Source: Colwellia sp.
GTDB lineage: Bacteria; Pseudomonadota; Gammaproteobacteria; Enterobacterales; Alteromonadaceae
DNA length: 64,000 nucleotides
Direction of reading: 5' to 3'
Assembly (NCBI GenBank): GCA_013215465.1
Contig: JABSOW010000014.1
Location: forward strand, 51,936-115,935
Numbering within the stretch: position 1 is the first letter of the stretch; every line of letters begins with the position of its first letter. This document shows, one piece after another, positions 19,173-27,859 of this stretch. Below the pieces are notes generated by a model. It worked only from the letters and a program-made list of their open reading frames with translations. It was not told the DNA's origin and made no database searches. The position numbers were made by a program, and so were the translations under genes.

Positions 19173-21197
19173 GTGACTATTCAACAATCGCTAAAAACTA
19201 CTTTTGGTTTTGACTCATTTCGTCAAGGGCAAGAGCAAACTATTAGCCAGCTACTTAGCGGGCATTCAAGCTTGTCTATATTTCCTACTGGCTCGGGCAA
19301 GTCTTTATGTTACCAATTAACCGCCTTGCACTTACCCCATTTAACCCTGGTGGTTTCCCCCTTATTGGCGTTAATGAAAGATCAATTGGCGTTTCTTGCG
19401 AGTAAAGGTATTGCGGCGGCCAGTATAGATTCGACTTTAAAAGCTAATGAAGCACAAACCGTAATGGCAGGGGTGCGCAGTGGTGATATTAACATTTTGA
19501 TGGTGTCGGTAGAGCGCTTTAAAAACGAGCGTTTTAGACAATTTATTGAATCAGTAGCTGTGTCTATGTTGGTGGTTGATGAAGCCCATTGTATTTCTGA
19601 ATGGGGTCATAACTTTAGACCTGATTATTTGAAACTGCCCAGTTACTGCCAAGCGTTAAAAATACCTCTGGTGTTATTACTTACCGCCACGGCTACGCGT
19701 AAAGTAAAACAAGACATGGCGGCTAAGTTTGCCATTCGAGACGAGCACATTGTACAAACTGGCTTTTATCGAGCAAATCTTGATTTAAGCGTATTGCCTG
19801 TTACGCAGGCACATAAAGATAAGCAACTAGCACAAATAATTACCGCGCAACAAGGTCCAGGTATTGTTTACGTTACCTTGCAACATTCGGCTGAAACAGT
19901 TGCACAATACTTAACGCAGCAAGGGTTTAATGCTTGTGCTTATCATGCCGGCTTTGACAGTGATACCCGTAGTCAAATTCAGCAAGATTTTATGGCAGGT
20001 AAAATACAGGTAATTGTTGCTACCATTGCCTTTGGCATGGGCATAGATAAAAGCGATATACGTTTTGTTATTCATTACGACTTGCCAAAATCTATTGAAA
20101 ATTATAGTCAAGAAATAGGCCGGGCAGGGCGAGATGGTTTGCCTGCGCAATGTTTTACCCTAGCAAACCTTGACGGATTAAATACCGTGGAAAACTTTGT
20201 TTATGGTGATACACCCGAGTTTACTGGCATTGAAATGCTATTAAACTCAATACAAGCAGAAGTAATAACAAACGCCTACGACAGCCAAGCTGAAGGAAAG
20301 TGGGAGCTACAAATATTGCAACTGTCTAATGCCGTTAATATTAAACAGTTACCGCTGAAAACTTTATTAGTACAGCTAGAGCTTGCCGGCGTGATTGAGC
20401 CACTTTATGCTTATTTTGCTGATTTTAAAATTAAACTGTTACAACCCCAAGCTGAAATTATTAGCCGCTTTAATGAACAGCGACAAGATTTTTTACGGCG
20501 CATTTTTAGCGCTACTGCTTTTAAAAAGGTCTGGGGCAGTTTAAATTTTGATACTTTACTACAAGATAAAAGTATTGAGCGTAATCGAGTTATTGCTGCC
20601 CTTGAATACCTGCAAGAACAACAATTGATAGTGCTTGAAACAAAAGGCATTACTGAGGTTTTTAAAATAAACTTGACTGAATTAGCTGAGCCGAGCTTGT
20701 GCCAAAATCTCAGTAGCTACTTTAAAGATAACGAAGAAAAAGAGATTAAACGTATCGCTACTTTAGTACGTTTTTTTCAACTAGACACATGTTTAACCGT
20801 AAGCTTAGCCCGTTACTTTGATGATGATATTTTTGACGGTAATGAGTTAGATAGCAGCAACCCTAACACCAACGCAGTCCCACAATGTGGTCACTGTAGT
20901 GTTTGTCGTGGTCAAATAGCAGTACTTGAACACTCTCATACAAAAATCCCATGGCCCAGTGATGAAGCGTTAACGCAAGGTATGCAGGAATTAGCACAAC
21001 GACTTAAAGATAAAATAAACCAACCCTTGTCACTGGAAAGCTACTGTCGTTTTTTTTCCGGCATGACAGTGCCATTATTTGGCCGTAATAAAGTCAGACA
21101 ATTGTCGGGCTTTGGCTTATGCGAACAACAAAGGTATCAAGCTATCAGAGATAGAATTACCCCGCTGTTTACAGCTATGCATAAATATACTGCTTAA
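19173..21197 (+). CDS. RecQ-family ATP-dependent DNA helicase
   Basis: Superfamily 2 3'-5' DNA helicase. GTG start one base after the ridA stop. Walker A FPTGSGKSLCYQ is at about residues 37-48, and the DEAH box with RecQ aromatic loop (VVDEAHCISEWGHNFRPDY) near 130. Motif VI (QEIGRAGRDGLPAQ) is present, and a RecQ-type zinc site uses DTC plus CGHCSVC near 560-575. There is no obvious HRDC domain, and the C terminus differs from E. coli RecQ (674 against 609 residues). It is therefore a RecQ paralogue rather than a certain recQ orthologue. Confidence 0.88.
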   Translation: MTIQQSLKTTFGFDSFRQGQEQTISQLLSGHSSLSIFPTGSGKSLCYQLTALHLPHLTLVVSPLLALMKDQLAFLASKGIAAASIDSTLKANEAQTVMAGVRSGDINILMVSVERFKNERFRQFIESVAVSMLVVDEAHCISEWGHNFRPDYLKLPSYCQALKIPLVLLLTATATRKVKQDMAAKFAIRDEHIVQTGFYRANLDLSVLPVTQAHKDKQLAQIITAQQGPGIVYVTLQHSAETVAQYLTQQGFNACAYHAGFDSDTRSQIQQDFMAGKIQVIVATIAFGMGIDKSDIRFVIHYDLPKSIENYSQEIGRAGRDGLPAQCFTLANLDGLNTVENFVYGDTPEFTGIEMLLNSIQAEVITNAYDSQAEGKWELQILQLSNAVNIKQLPLKTLLVQLELAGVIEPLYAYFADFKIKLLQPQAEIISRFNEQRQDFLRRIFSATAFKKVWGSLNFDTLLQDKSIERNRVIAALEYLQEQQLIVLETKGITEVFKINLTELAEPSLCQNLSSYFKDNEEKEIKRIATLVRFFQLDTCLTVSLARYFDDDIFDGNELDSSNPNTNAVPQCGHCSVCRGQIAVLEHSHTKIPWPSDEALTQGMQELAQRLKDKINQPLSLESYCRFFSGMTVPLFGRNKVRQLSGFGLCEQQRYQAIRDRITPLFTAMHKYTA

Positions 21198-21239
21198 ACA
21201 GAGTATAACTTTCCTTTTTCTATTTGAGTACAAGCGTCA

Positions 21240-22115
21240 ATGTTCACCACCATAAAAAATTCAATGCCAATGAGCGTTTGGTATATGTTGATCTCAGCAT
21301 TAGGCTTTGCCTTTATGGCTGCCTGTGTCAAAGAGGTAAACGGCTTAGGTATTCCGGTACTCGAAATTGTCGCGGTAAGATCTATCGTTTCGGGCATAAT
21401 TAGTTACGCTGATATTAAGCGTAAAAAAATACCTATGTTTGGGCACAATAAAGTGTTGTTAATTGCGCGCGGCACCGTTGGCACGTTTGCGCTGATGCTT
21501 GTTTACTATGCGGTAACAACGTTACCCTTGGCAGAAGCGACCGTATTACAGTATTTGCATCCGGTGTTTACCGCTATTTTGGCATTGTTTTTTTTGAAAG
21601 AAATCATACAGCGTTCAACAATCGCCTGTATCGTCCTTTGCTTACTGGGCTTATTCCTTATTATTCAGCCAAATTTGCAATTAGACAGTGGTGTACATTA
21701 TCCATGGTTAAGTATTATCGCGGGTGTACTGGGGGCTTTTGGTAGCGCTGTTGCTTATATTATTATTAAAAAATTGACCAAAACAGATAACAGTTCGGTC
21801 ATTATTTTTTACTTCCCTATGATTGCCTTGCCCGTTTCAATGATCATGTTAGGCAGTGATTTTGTTATGCCTAGTTTAGCGGCGATGGGTTTATTGATTT
21901 TAGTGGGCATATTCACCCAAATAGGGCAGGTGGGGTTAACAAAAGCACTACACTGCGCCGATGCCAACAAAGCAACCGCTTATGCCTACGTGCAAGTACT
22001 GTTTTCGGTATTTATCGGTTGGGCGTACTTTAGTGAAGTACCTGTTGCCACCACCATCATGGGTGGTGGCTTAATAATGCTCGGTGCGTTAATCAACGTA
22101 TTTTGGAAGCGTTAG
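21240..22115 (+). CDS. EamA/DMT-family membrane transporter
   Basis: 291 residues with about ten predicted membrane helices in two EamA repeats (first FAFMAACVKEVNGLGIPVLEI, ending AILALFFLKEII; second ending VLFSVFIGWAYFSEVPVATT). The drug/metabolite transporter superfamily exports or imports small metabolites; the substrate cannot be read from sequence. It starts 42 bp after the helicase gene and is convergent with the next gene, 6 bp between stops. Confidence 0.85.
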   Translation: MFTTIKNSMPMSVWYMLISALGFAFMAACVKEVNGLGIPVLEIVAVRSIVSGIISYADIKRKKIPMFGHNKVLLIARGTVGTFALMLVYYAVTTLPLAEATVLQYLHPVFTAILALFFLKEIIQRSTIACIVLCLLGLFLIIQPNLQLDSGVHYPWLSIIAGVLGAFGSAVAYIIIKKLTKTDNSSVIIFYFPMIALPVSMIMLGSDFVMPSLAAMGLLILVGIFTQIGQVGLTKALHCADANKATAYAYVQVLFSVFIGWAYFSEVPVATTIMGGGLIMLGALINVFWKR

Positions 22116-22121
22116 CCAGCA

Positions 22122-22994
22122 CTAACTCGCGTTACTTGTTAGCAATGCGTGAGCAGGGTTAGTAGTTTGTTGTAAGTACAGGGTAATCTCTTTGTGTGCT
22201 TGGCGAAAAGGTTTATATAAATGAGATTTTAGTTCTTTCTTTATCGGTTTAATATCACTACCTTTGATTACGCTAAATAAGGCTAAGGCGTAAACTGTTT
22301 CTAGCTCAGGCAATGCTGCTTGTCGGTTAAGGTTTCGGTTGTTGCACGAACCACAACCCCCTTTAAATTGATAAGCGGTATTGGCAAAAATAACGCCAAA
22401 GCCCATAAAACAAGCGACTAAATCAATAGTTTGCGCTAATACCTCTTTACCACCTGGGGTAAGCTGTCCATGTTGATTGACTAAAATAGCCGCCTGACTT
22501 TGTACTAAATAGGCAATAAAATCTTGCGGTTGGTTAAGCTGGCTTGGGTGAAAAGCAATGTCTATTGTCGGTGTTGAAGGTGGTATTGTCGGTATTAGTT
22601 GCTCACCCTCTACTTTATAGCTTACGGCACTACTAACTTGAGAACTTTTTTCAGCGGTGGCATTTGCACTTATATTAGCGTTTTCACCACGCAGCCTTGA
22701 TTCAAAAGACAGCTGAGGCATTGGTTTTGGGGTAAAGCTATCATTTGATACTAGCCTTAGCGGCCATGATGCCATGCCAGTGTATTTACTAGTATTAGCA
22801 AAGATGATTGCAGCCATTTCTTCGACACTACTGGAACTACCCGGATAGAAGCTATTGTTAGGTAAAATCAACTCACTTTTATGGTTAAAAAAGTCGCTAT
22901 CAAGTTGCTCGATACACCAAGCAAAGGTGTCAAAAATCCATTCTTTGCTTTCGTCATCTATAACGGGTTTTGCTTTAAATAAAGTTGAGAACAT
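22122..22994 (-). CDS. conserved hypothetical protein, function unknown
   Basis: 290 residues, no signal peptide or membrane helix. I do not recognise the family. The N-terminal part has an acidic aromatic stretch (WIFDTFAWCIEQLDSDFFNH) and a region YPGSSSSVEEMAAIIF. A low-complexity Ser/Ala/Pro middle (about 100-150) is followed by a C-terminal helical part. That part carries GGCGSCNNR (a possible metal-binding cysteine pair near 215) and LPELETVYALALFSVIKGSD. It is an isolated gene. No catalytic motif is evident and I assign no function. Confidence 0.7.
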   Translation of the reverse strand: MFSTLFKAKPVIDDESKEWIFDTFAWCIEQLDSDFFNHKSELILPNNSFYPGSSSSVEEMAAIIFANTSKYTGMASWPLRLVSNDSFTPKPMPQLSFESRLRGENANISANATAEKSSQVSSAVSYKVEGEQLIPTIPPSTPTIDIAFHPSQLNQPQDFIAYLVQSQAAILVNQHGQLTPGGKEVLAQTIDLVACFMGFGVIFANTAYQFKGGCGSCNNRNLNRQAALPELETVYALALFSVIKGSDIKPIKKELKSHLYKPFRQAHKEITLYLQQTTNPAHALLTSNAS

Positions 22995-23143
22995 TAATGG
23001 GGTACCTTATTTATGCTTTATTGATTGTTTAGTAATTGTTCAGTAATAGCTTATTAGGCCATGCTAAGCTTTAGTATTATAGACCTTTTTTTTAAGCAAA
23101 AGCTAACTAGGACACCCGCTGTTAATTAGCTGCCTTTTTTATG

Positions 23144-23986
23144 TTATTTTTTCTGTGCACTGACTCCCATCAGATGCTCGACCTTGACCACGTTCTTGAA
23201 ACCAGCCGCTTTTAACCGGCGGATGACACCGTCAACAAAGCTGCTACCCTTCTTTACTACGTGTGGATTGCCTGTGTAATGAAAAAGCCGTCCGTCACGG
23301 CGCAATACTCGGAATATTTCCCGATAGAACTCTTCGCTATAAAGCTCGCCAGCAAGAGAAAAACGCGGTGGATCGTGAATGACCGAATCGAAGGAAGTCG
23401 TAGACATTGTCTTTATAAGCTCAAAGCTACTGCCCTGACGTTGCACAATACCCTCGTTGCCCAAATCGTTTGACCAAGGGTTCTGCGCGCGCAGCCCCAT
23501 AACCTCCCGGCTCAGCTCTATGCTAAGCACTTCGCTTGCCCCTAGTCGGTGGGCAGCGATGGCTGCATAGCCCAGTCCGCTACAGCAGTCCAATACCTTG
23601 TCACCCTTACGTACCGCCTGTTGAGCCATCTCGGAGGCACTAGTAAAGGGATCTGTTCCCTTGGATATATGCATCTTAACGCCGCTAATTTCTAGCAGCG
23701 GTGCGCCAGATGTGGGAACTAGCTTGTAGTAGCCCGAGCTGCGGTCTTCCAGCGGAACCATATCTCCATCGTGACAGAGGTAGATTCGCTGTGTTTTCTT
23801 GACGATTTTTTTTAGTTCGTCAATGGAAAGTTGATTGTCATCGTCGAGGACTAGACCCTGATCACTTATGGAAAATTCCCGTTCCGAAATATTCAGATCA
23901 GTGGAAAGGTGGACGCAGGACAGTCCTTTGGCGATGGCCTCTAGCGCTTGTTTGGCATTTATTGTATGAAGGTAGTAGCCGAGCAT
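23144..23986 (-). CDS. class I SAM-dependent methyltransferase-like protein
   Basis: 280 residues. The Rossmann SAM site VLDCCSGLGYAAIAAHRLGA is near residues 132-151, with the acidic ribose-binding position in VLSIELSRE and a catalytic-type VIHDPPRF near 205. The C-terminal part (FRVLRRDGRLFHYTGNPH) is typical of the fold. The N-terminal 100 residues form a separate domain I do not recognise. The substrate is unknown. The gene is visibly richer in G+C than its neighbours and is isolated between AT-rich gaps, suggesting recent acquisition. Confidence 0.8.
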   Translation of the reverse strand: MLGYYLHTINAKQALEAIAKGLSCVHLSTDLNISEREFSISDQGLVLDDDNQLSIDELKKIVKKTQRIYLCHDGDMVPLEDRSSGYYKLVPTSGAPLLEISGVKMHISKGTDPFTSASEMAQQAVRKGDKVLDCCSGLGYAAIAAHRLGASEVLSIELSREVMGLRAQNPWSNDLGNEGIVQRQGSSFELIKTMSTTSFDSVIHDPPRFSLAGELYSEEFYREIFRVLRRDGRLFHYTGNPHVVKKGSSFVDGVIRRLKAAGFKNVVKVEHLMGVSAQKK

Positions 23987-24164
23987 ATCGTTTATCTATT
24001 TAGTGATAATTACTGACCGCATTATACACGCTTCAGCGTTGGCGGCTTACTTAAATCAGCCATTAGGCGGGTGATGATATATAGCCTGTACAGTCGACCC
24101 AAGCAAGTGGTCGAATGTCCGTTTTGGCTTATTAGCGACCATTACCCTAATTAACTTACTTATA

Positions 24165-24320
24165 AGCTAACATGCCTATGCACTTGGCTCAGGAAGAAGA
24201 ATTTAATGTCTTTATTTTTTGTAGGTCGTACTTTAGTACGACAAATTAGCACCAGTTGATAGTATTGCCGGAATAAATTCCGACCTACATTTGAGCCTGA
24301 GTAATCTACATAGGCACGTA
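24165..24320. repeat. composite inverted repeat element with two GTAGGTC palindromes
   Basis: Outer arms share TGCCTATG-N7-CTCAGG in opposite orientation (about 24174-24194 and 24293-24316). Inside lie two REP-like units: GTAGGTCGTACTTTAGTACG (24221-24242, plus) and a minus-strand copy ending CCGACCTAC (24267-24288). Each unit is itself palindromic. Related units occur at 29619 and 57971. The region 24000-24410 otherwise shows no gene. Confidence 0.75.
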
Positions 24321-24411
24321 AGCTAATGACTCGCACATTTCGTTTACCATTTCTATTTTTTCTCCATATCTCGACACAAAATTGATCTCGAATGGATGTG
24401 GGCAGCGTTTA

Positions 24412-24425
24412 TTGATTTAAATCAG
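24412..24425 (+). promoter_or_regulatory. FNR/CRP-family type box 1 upstream of the TonB receptor
   Basis: TTGATTTAAATCAG, nine of ten conserved positions of the FNR consensus TTGAT-N4-ATCAA. It is about 230 bp before the receptor start, so its role is less certain than that of the nearer site. Confidence 0.5.
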
Positions 24426-24559
24426 CAAATATTAAAAGGATGAAATTTAGCACGGCATAATTTTAGTGTGGTAGTGGATAACTTTGCTGTAATAAAAGCA
24501 TGATATAGATCTATTTTTTAATATAAATGCTTGTTGCTTAATTAAAGTTACTTACTCTT

Positions 24560-24573
24560 TTGACTTAGATCAC
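24560..24573 (+). promoter_or_regulatory. FNR-type box 2 with a class II promoter arrangement
   Basis: TTGACTTAGATCAC matches TTGAY-N4-RTCAN. A -10-like TATAAA is at 24595-24600, implying a start near 24607 and placing the box centre at about -41. That is the classical class II activation position for FNR. The receptor ATG is at 24649. Confidence 0.6.
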
Positions 24574-24648
24574 TGCTTAGCATTTATTTTGCTTTATAAA
24601 TAGTGGCAATTATTTATAAACTTAATTTAGAAAATAAAGGATAAAGAA

Positions 24649-26898
24649 ATGTTTAAAAAGTCTTTATTAACTGTTGCTCTAGCTAGTGTGCTATTGCCTA
24701 GCACTTATAGCATTGCCGATGACGACGTTGTTCACCAAGGCATTGATGAAAATATTGAAACGTTGGTTGTTATCGGTAAAACGCCTCGAAAAGTGCAGGA
24801 CGTTGTTGGCGCGGTATCTGTTATTAATAGCGAATTAATAGACAAGCAATTAATACATGATATTGCCGATTTACTTCGTTATGAAGTGGGTATTAATGTT
24901 GTTAGTTCGGGCAGTCGCTTTGGTAATTCAAGTATTGCCATTAGGGGGATATCTGGTAATCGTATCGCGACAGAAATTGATGGTGTACCTGTAGCTGATC
25001 AATTTAATATTGGTAGCTACTCTAATTCAGGTAGAAATTATATTGATCCTGACTTGATCAAACAGGTTGAAATTCTTCGTGGACCCGCATCAAGTACTTA
25101 TGGTAGTGATGCTATTGGTGGTGTGATCTCATTTATCACTAAAAAGCCAACGGATCTGTTAAGTCAGACTGACAACGCCTTTTATTTAGGGCTAAAGGCA
25201 GGTTACTACTCTGTTGACGATAGTAACTCGATATCAGTGAATACTGCTTTTGGTCATGAATCATCTAGTGTGCTTATTTCCGCGTCTCTTCGTAAAGGGC
25301 ATGAATTTGATAGCAATACTGATAGTGATATCGCAAAAGATATTCAAGACAATGAAACACAGGCATTTTTAGTCAAATATTTTTATGAAATCTCTGATAA
25401 CCAAGAACTCAGCTTTAGCTATGACTATTTTAAGCGTTCAGCACAAACAAATTTACAATCAATATTAGGTTTAGGACGTTTTAAGTCGACCTCTTTGTTA
25501 TTAGGTGATGATGAAACCAAGCGAGAAAATTTTGTAGTGAGTTATGATTTTGTACTTGATTCGCCTTGGTTAGAAGGGGGAATTATTCGCTATTACCATC
25601 AAAACACTGCCACTGAACAATTAAGTGATGAAAATAGAACTGAAACGAGTAGAAGAACGAGCTTAACAAGTGATTTTCATTATGATAGAGATTTTTTCTA
25701 TGAGCAACAGCTACAAGGATTAAGAGCTAACTTATATACTAATATTGATTCGAGTTTTGCTGCTCAACATATTGGTTATGGTATTGAGTTTAGCAAAAAT
25801 AAAACTGAAGAGTTGCGTAACGGCTTAAAAACTACGATAGCGACAGGCGATGCAAGCAATAATATTCTAACAGAAGAATTTCCATTAAGAGACTTTCCCA
25901 TCTCTGAAGTTGAAGAGCTAGGTGTTTATATTAATGATGAAATTAAACTTGATGGCACTGCTATTACCATTATTCCAGCGATACGCTACGACAAATATAA
26001 ATTAACCCCCAAGCCTGACGATATTTATTTAGCAGACAACCCTACCACCACAGTGGTTCACATTAGTGAAAGCAGTGTTTCACCAAAATTAGGTGTAGTG
26101 TATCAAGTTAATAGCGATAGCAAACTTTATGTGCAATACGCGAAAGGCTTTAGAGCACCACCATTTGAAGATGCCAACATAGGTTTAGATATTCCACTGT
26201 TTAAAATGCGGGCAATACCTAACCCTGATTTGAAATCAGAAACCACCGATGGCTATGAAATTGGTTATAACTATAGTGGTGCTAAGCATGAAATTGATTT
26301 AGTTGGTTTTTATAATGAATATCAAGACTTTATTCAAACAAAAGTGAATTTAGGTTTTGATCCAACGGTTGGACGAGTAATCTTCCAATCACAAAATATC
26401 AATCGTGCCCAAATTTATGGGCTTGAATTTAGTTATCAAGGTCATTTTGATAGCTTATTAACTGATAGCGATAGTATGACTACTTATGTCAATATGTTTT
26501 GGAGCAAGGGTGAAAATAATGAAACTAATCAACCACTAAATGAAATTGAACCTAATCATGCGCTACTAGGTGTGCAATGGTTAAATGCGAATGAAAGTGT
26601 ATCCATTGCTTTAAATGCCAACATTGTTGATGCTAAATCAGATATTGATACCAGCAATCCTAAAGATCCAACTAAAACCGTAGCGCTAGCAACGACAACC
26701 GGTTATGCCACTGTTGATTTAATTGTTAATTATCACTTTAATGAGCAATTAACTTTAGCTGCCGCGGTTAATAACCTTACCGATCGTCAATATTGGCGTT
26801 GGTCTGATGTAAATGGTTTTACTGTGGATGATCCATTATTAGCAACCCTAGCTGCACCCGGTGTTAATGCCTCGTTGCAAATAAAGTATGCTTGGTAA
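24649..26898 (+). CDS. TonB-dependent heme/hemoglobin-type outer-membrane receptor
   Basis: 749 residues: signal peptide (about 1-23, ending YSIADD), plug domain (IETLVVIGKTPRKVQDVVGA, RGPASSTYGSDAIGGVISF) and a 22-strand-type barrel. The heme-receptor signature is present near residues 502-530 as KGFRAPPFEDANIG and NPDLKSETTDGYEIGYN (FRAP and NPDL boxes). It resembles the hemoglobin/transferrin/lactoferrin receptor family. The final residues NASLQIKYAW give the C-terminal aromatic BAM signal. Two FNR-type boxes upstream suggest induction under low oxygen, fitting a supply of heme to the neighbouring cytochromes (inference). No clear Fur box was seen. Confidence 0.88.
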   Translation: MFKKSLLTVALASVLLPSTYSIADDDVVHQGIDENIETLVVIGKTPRKVQDVVGAVSVINSELIDKQLIHDIADLLRYEVGINVVSSGSRFGNSSIAIRGISGNRIATEIDGVPVADQFNIGSYSNSGRNYIDPDLIKQVEILRGPASSTYGSDAIGGVISFITKKPTDLLSQTDNAFYLGLKAGYYSVDDSNSISVNTAFGHESSSVLISASLRKGHEFDSNTDSDIAKDIQDNETQAFLVKYFYEISDNQELSFSYDYFKRSAQTNLQSILGLGRFKSTSLLLGDDETKRENFVVSYDFVLDSPWLEGGIIRYYHQNTATEQLSDENRTETSRRTSLTSDFHYDRDFFYEQQLQGLRANLYTNIDSSFAAQHIGYGIEFSKNKTEELRNGLKTTIATGDASNNILTEEFPLRDFPISEVEELGVYINDEIKLDGTAITIIPAIRYDKYKLTPKPDDIYLADNPTTTVVHISESSVSPKLGVVYQVNSDSKLYVQYAKGFRAPPFEDANIGLDIPLFKMRAIPNPDLKSETTDGYEIGYNYSGAKHEIDLVGFYNEYQDFIQTKVNLGFDPTVGRVIFQSQNINRAQIYGLEFSYQGHFDSLLTDSDSMTTYVNMFWSKGENNETNQPLNEIEPNHALLGVQWLNANESVSIALNANIVDAKSDIDTSNPKDPTKTVALATTTGYATVDLIVNYHFNEQLTLAAAVNNLTDRQYWRWSDVNGFTVDDPLLATLAAPGVNASLQIKYAW

Positions 26899-26904
26899 GG
26901 ATAA

Positions 26905-26970
26905 TTCGACTCTTTGACAGCTCAGGACAAGCGGTAAATAGGCCGCTGCCCTGAGCGTTAAGCAGTCGAA
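26905..26970. terminator. long imperfect hairpin between convergent genes (likely bidirectional terminator or repeat)
   Basis: Arms TTCGACT...AGCTCAGG...AGCGG and CCGCTGCCCTGAGC...CAGTCGAA pair over about 28 positions with a few mismatches around a TAAATAGG loop. It lies between the TonB receptor and hemerythrin stops. The CCCTGAGC/TCGAAGGGG wording resembles widespread bacterial intergenic repeats. Confidence 0.6.
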
Positions 26971-26977
26971 GGGGAGT

Positions 26978-27544
26978 TTAATGAACACCACGTTCATTAA
27001 GGTATTGGCTATACTCTTTATCGGTACCATTAATATGTCTAATTAACCAAACGGTTAAATATTCGCTAATATCTTTTAAAGCATCGTGACCTTTTTCATT
27101 ATATAAATCGACAAACCTATTTACTTGCTCGATCATTTCTTGATGCTTGGCTTGGTGAGCAATAAAGTCAGGGTAATCATTTTCGCGCATCATTTTTTCT
27201 TCGCGTTCAAAATGATATTTAGTGTAATCAATCAACTTTTCTAGTGCTTCTTTTTCAAATACTTCACTCATGGCGTGATCATAGGCAACAGTAAATTGAT
27301 TTAATAGCAAGATTAGCTTTTTGTGATCTTGATCTATATGGGTGATACCGACACTGTACTCATCTTTCCATTGAATTTGATTAGACTGTGCTGACTTTTT
27401 ATAAAAAATAGGAATAAGCAATAAAGCGCCAATTAATAGCCAAGAGACAGGGTTAGTGAAGCTTGATAAAAAGCCAAGAAATATAATAACAATAATAAGA
27501 CCTATTGCCATTGCATAAATAAAAGATTTAGTACGATTGTTCAT
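26978..27544 (-). CDS. membrane-anchored bacteriohemerythrin
   Basis: 188 residues. Two N-terminal membrane helices (about 8-27 and 32-47) carry a C-terminal hemerythrin domain with its full di-iron ligand set: HIDQDH near 68-73, HFEREE near 107-112, HQAKHQ near 125-130 and HINGTD near 166-171. Hemerythrins bind O2 and, in some bacteria, NO. Divergent from nirS with FNR-type boxes in the shared promoter, so a role in handling NO or O2 during nitrite respiration is plausible (inference). No signalling domain is attached. Confidence 0.88.
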   Translation of the reverse strand: MNNRTKSFIYAMAIGLIIVIIFLGFLSSFTNPVSWLLIGALLLIPIFYKKSAQSNQIQWKDEYSVGITHIDQDHKKLILLLNQFTVAYDHAMSEVFEKEALEKLIDYTKYHFEREEKMMRENDYPDFIAHQAKHQEMIEQVNRFVDLYNEKGHDALKDISEYLTVWLIRHINGTDKEYSQYLNERGVH

Positions 27545-27606
27545 TTTTATACCTTTTGCTCTTCTTTTAGAAAAACCTTAACTTTAATAGGGTTAAGTTA
27601 TTGAGG

Positions 27607-27621
27607 TTGATTATTCATCAA
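27607..27621. promoter_or_regulatory. 15-bp palindrome in the hemerythrin-nirS promoter region
   Basis: TTGATTATTCATCAA is a perfect 5-5-5 palindrome, FNR-like half-sites with one extra spacer base. It is about 70 bp upstream of the hemerythrin start. It could be an operator for another CRP/FNR or NO-responsive regulator. Confidence 0.35.
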
Positions 27622-27671
27622 AGAATATAGGTGATTATTCGGTGGTAAAGCAAACTGTTTGTTTTGATTTA

Positions 27672-27685
27672 TTGACCTTGATCAA
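27672..27685. promoter_or_regulatory. FNR/DNR-type box A, nirS-hemerythrin promoter region
   Basis: TTGACCTTGATCAA, all ten conserved positions of TTGAY-N4-ATCAA. It sits 134 bp from the hemerythrin ATG and 181 bp from the nirS ATG, so it could serve either gene. Confidence 0.65.
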
Positions 27686-27720
27686 CTTGTTTTACTATTA
27701 GTGGTAATTTTTTTAAAAAT

Positions 27721-27734
27721 TTGATCTGAATCAC
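27721..27734 (+). promoter_or_regulatory. FNR/DNR-type box B upstream of nirS
   Basis: TTGATCTGAATCAC. A weak -10 (GATAGT, 27757-27762) would place the start near 27769 and the box at about -41, the activating position. It is 49 bp centre-to-centre from box A. Confidence 0.6.
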
Positions 27735-27859
27735 ATTATTACAAGTCGAATAAGCAGATAGTTACATTCAGAAACATTTAGTGCCTGTATTTTGGAAAGA
27801 ACAGGTATTAGTGAATAAAGAAGCAAACACAATAATAAATAATATCTGGAGAGTAACCG

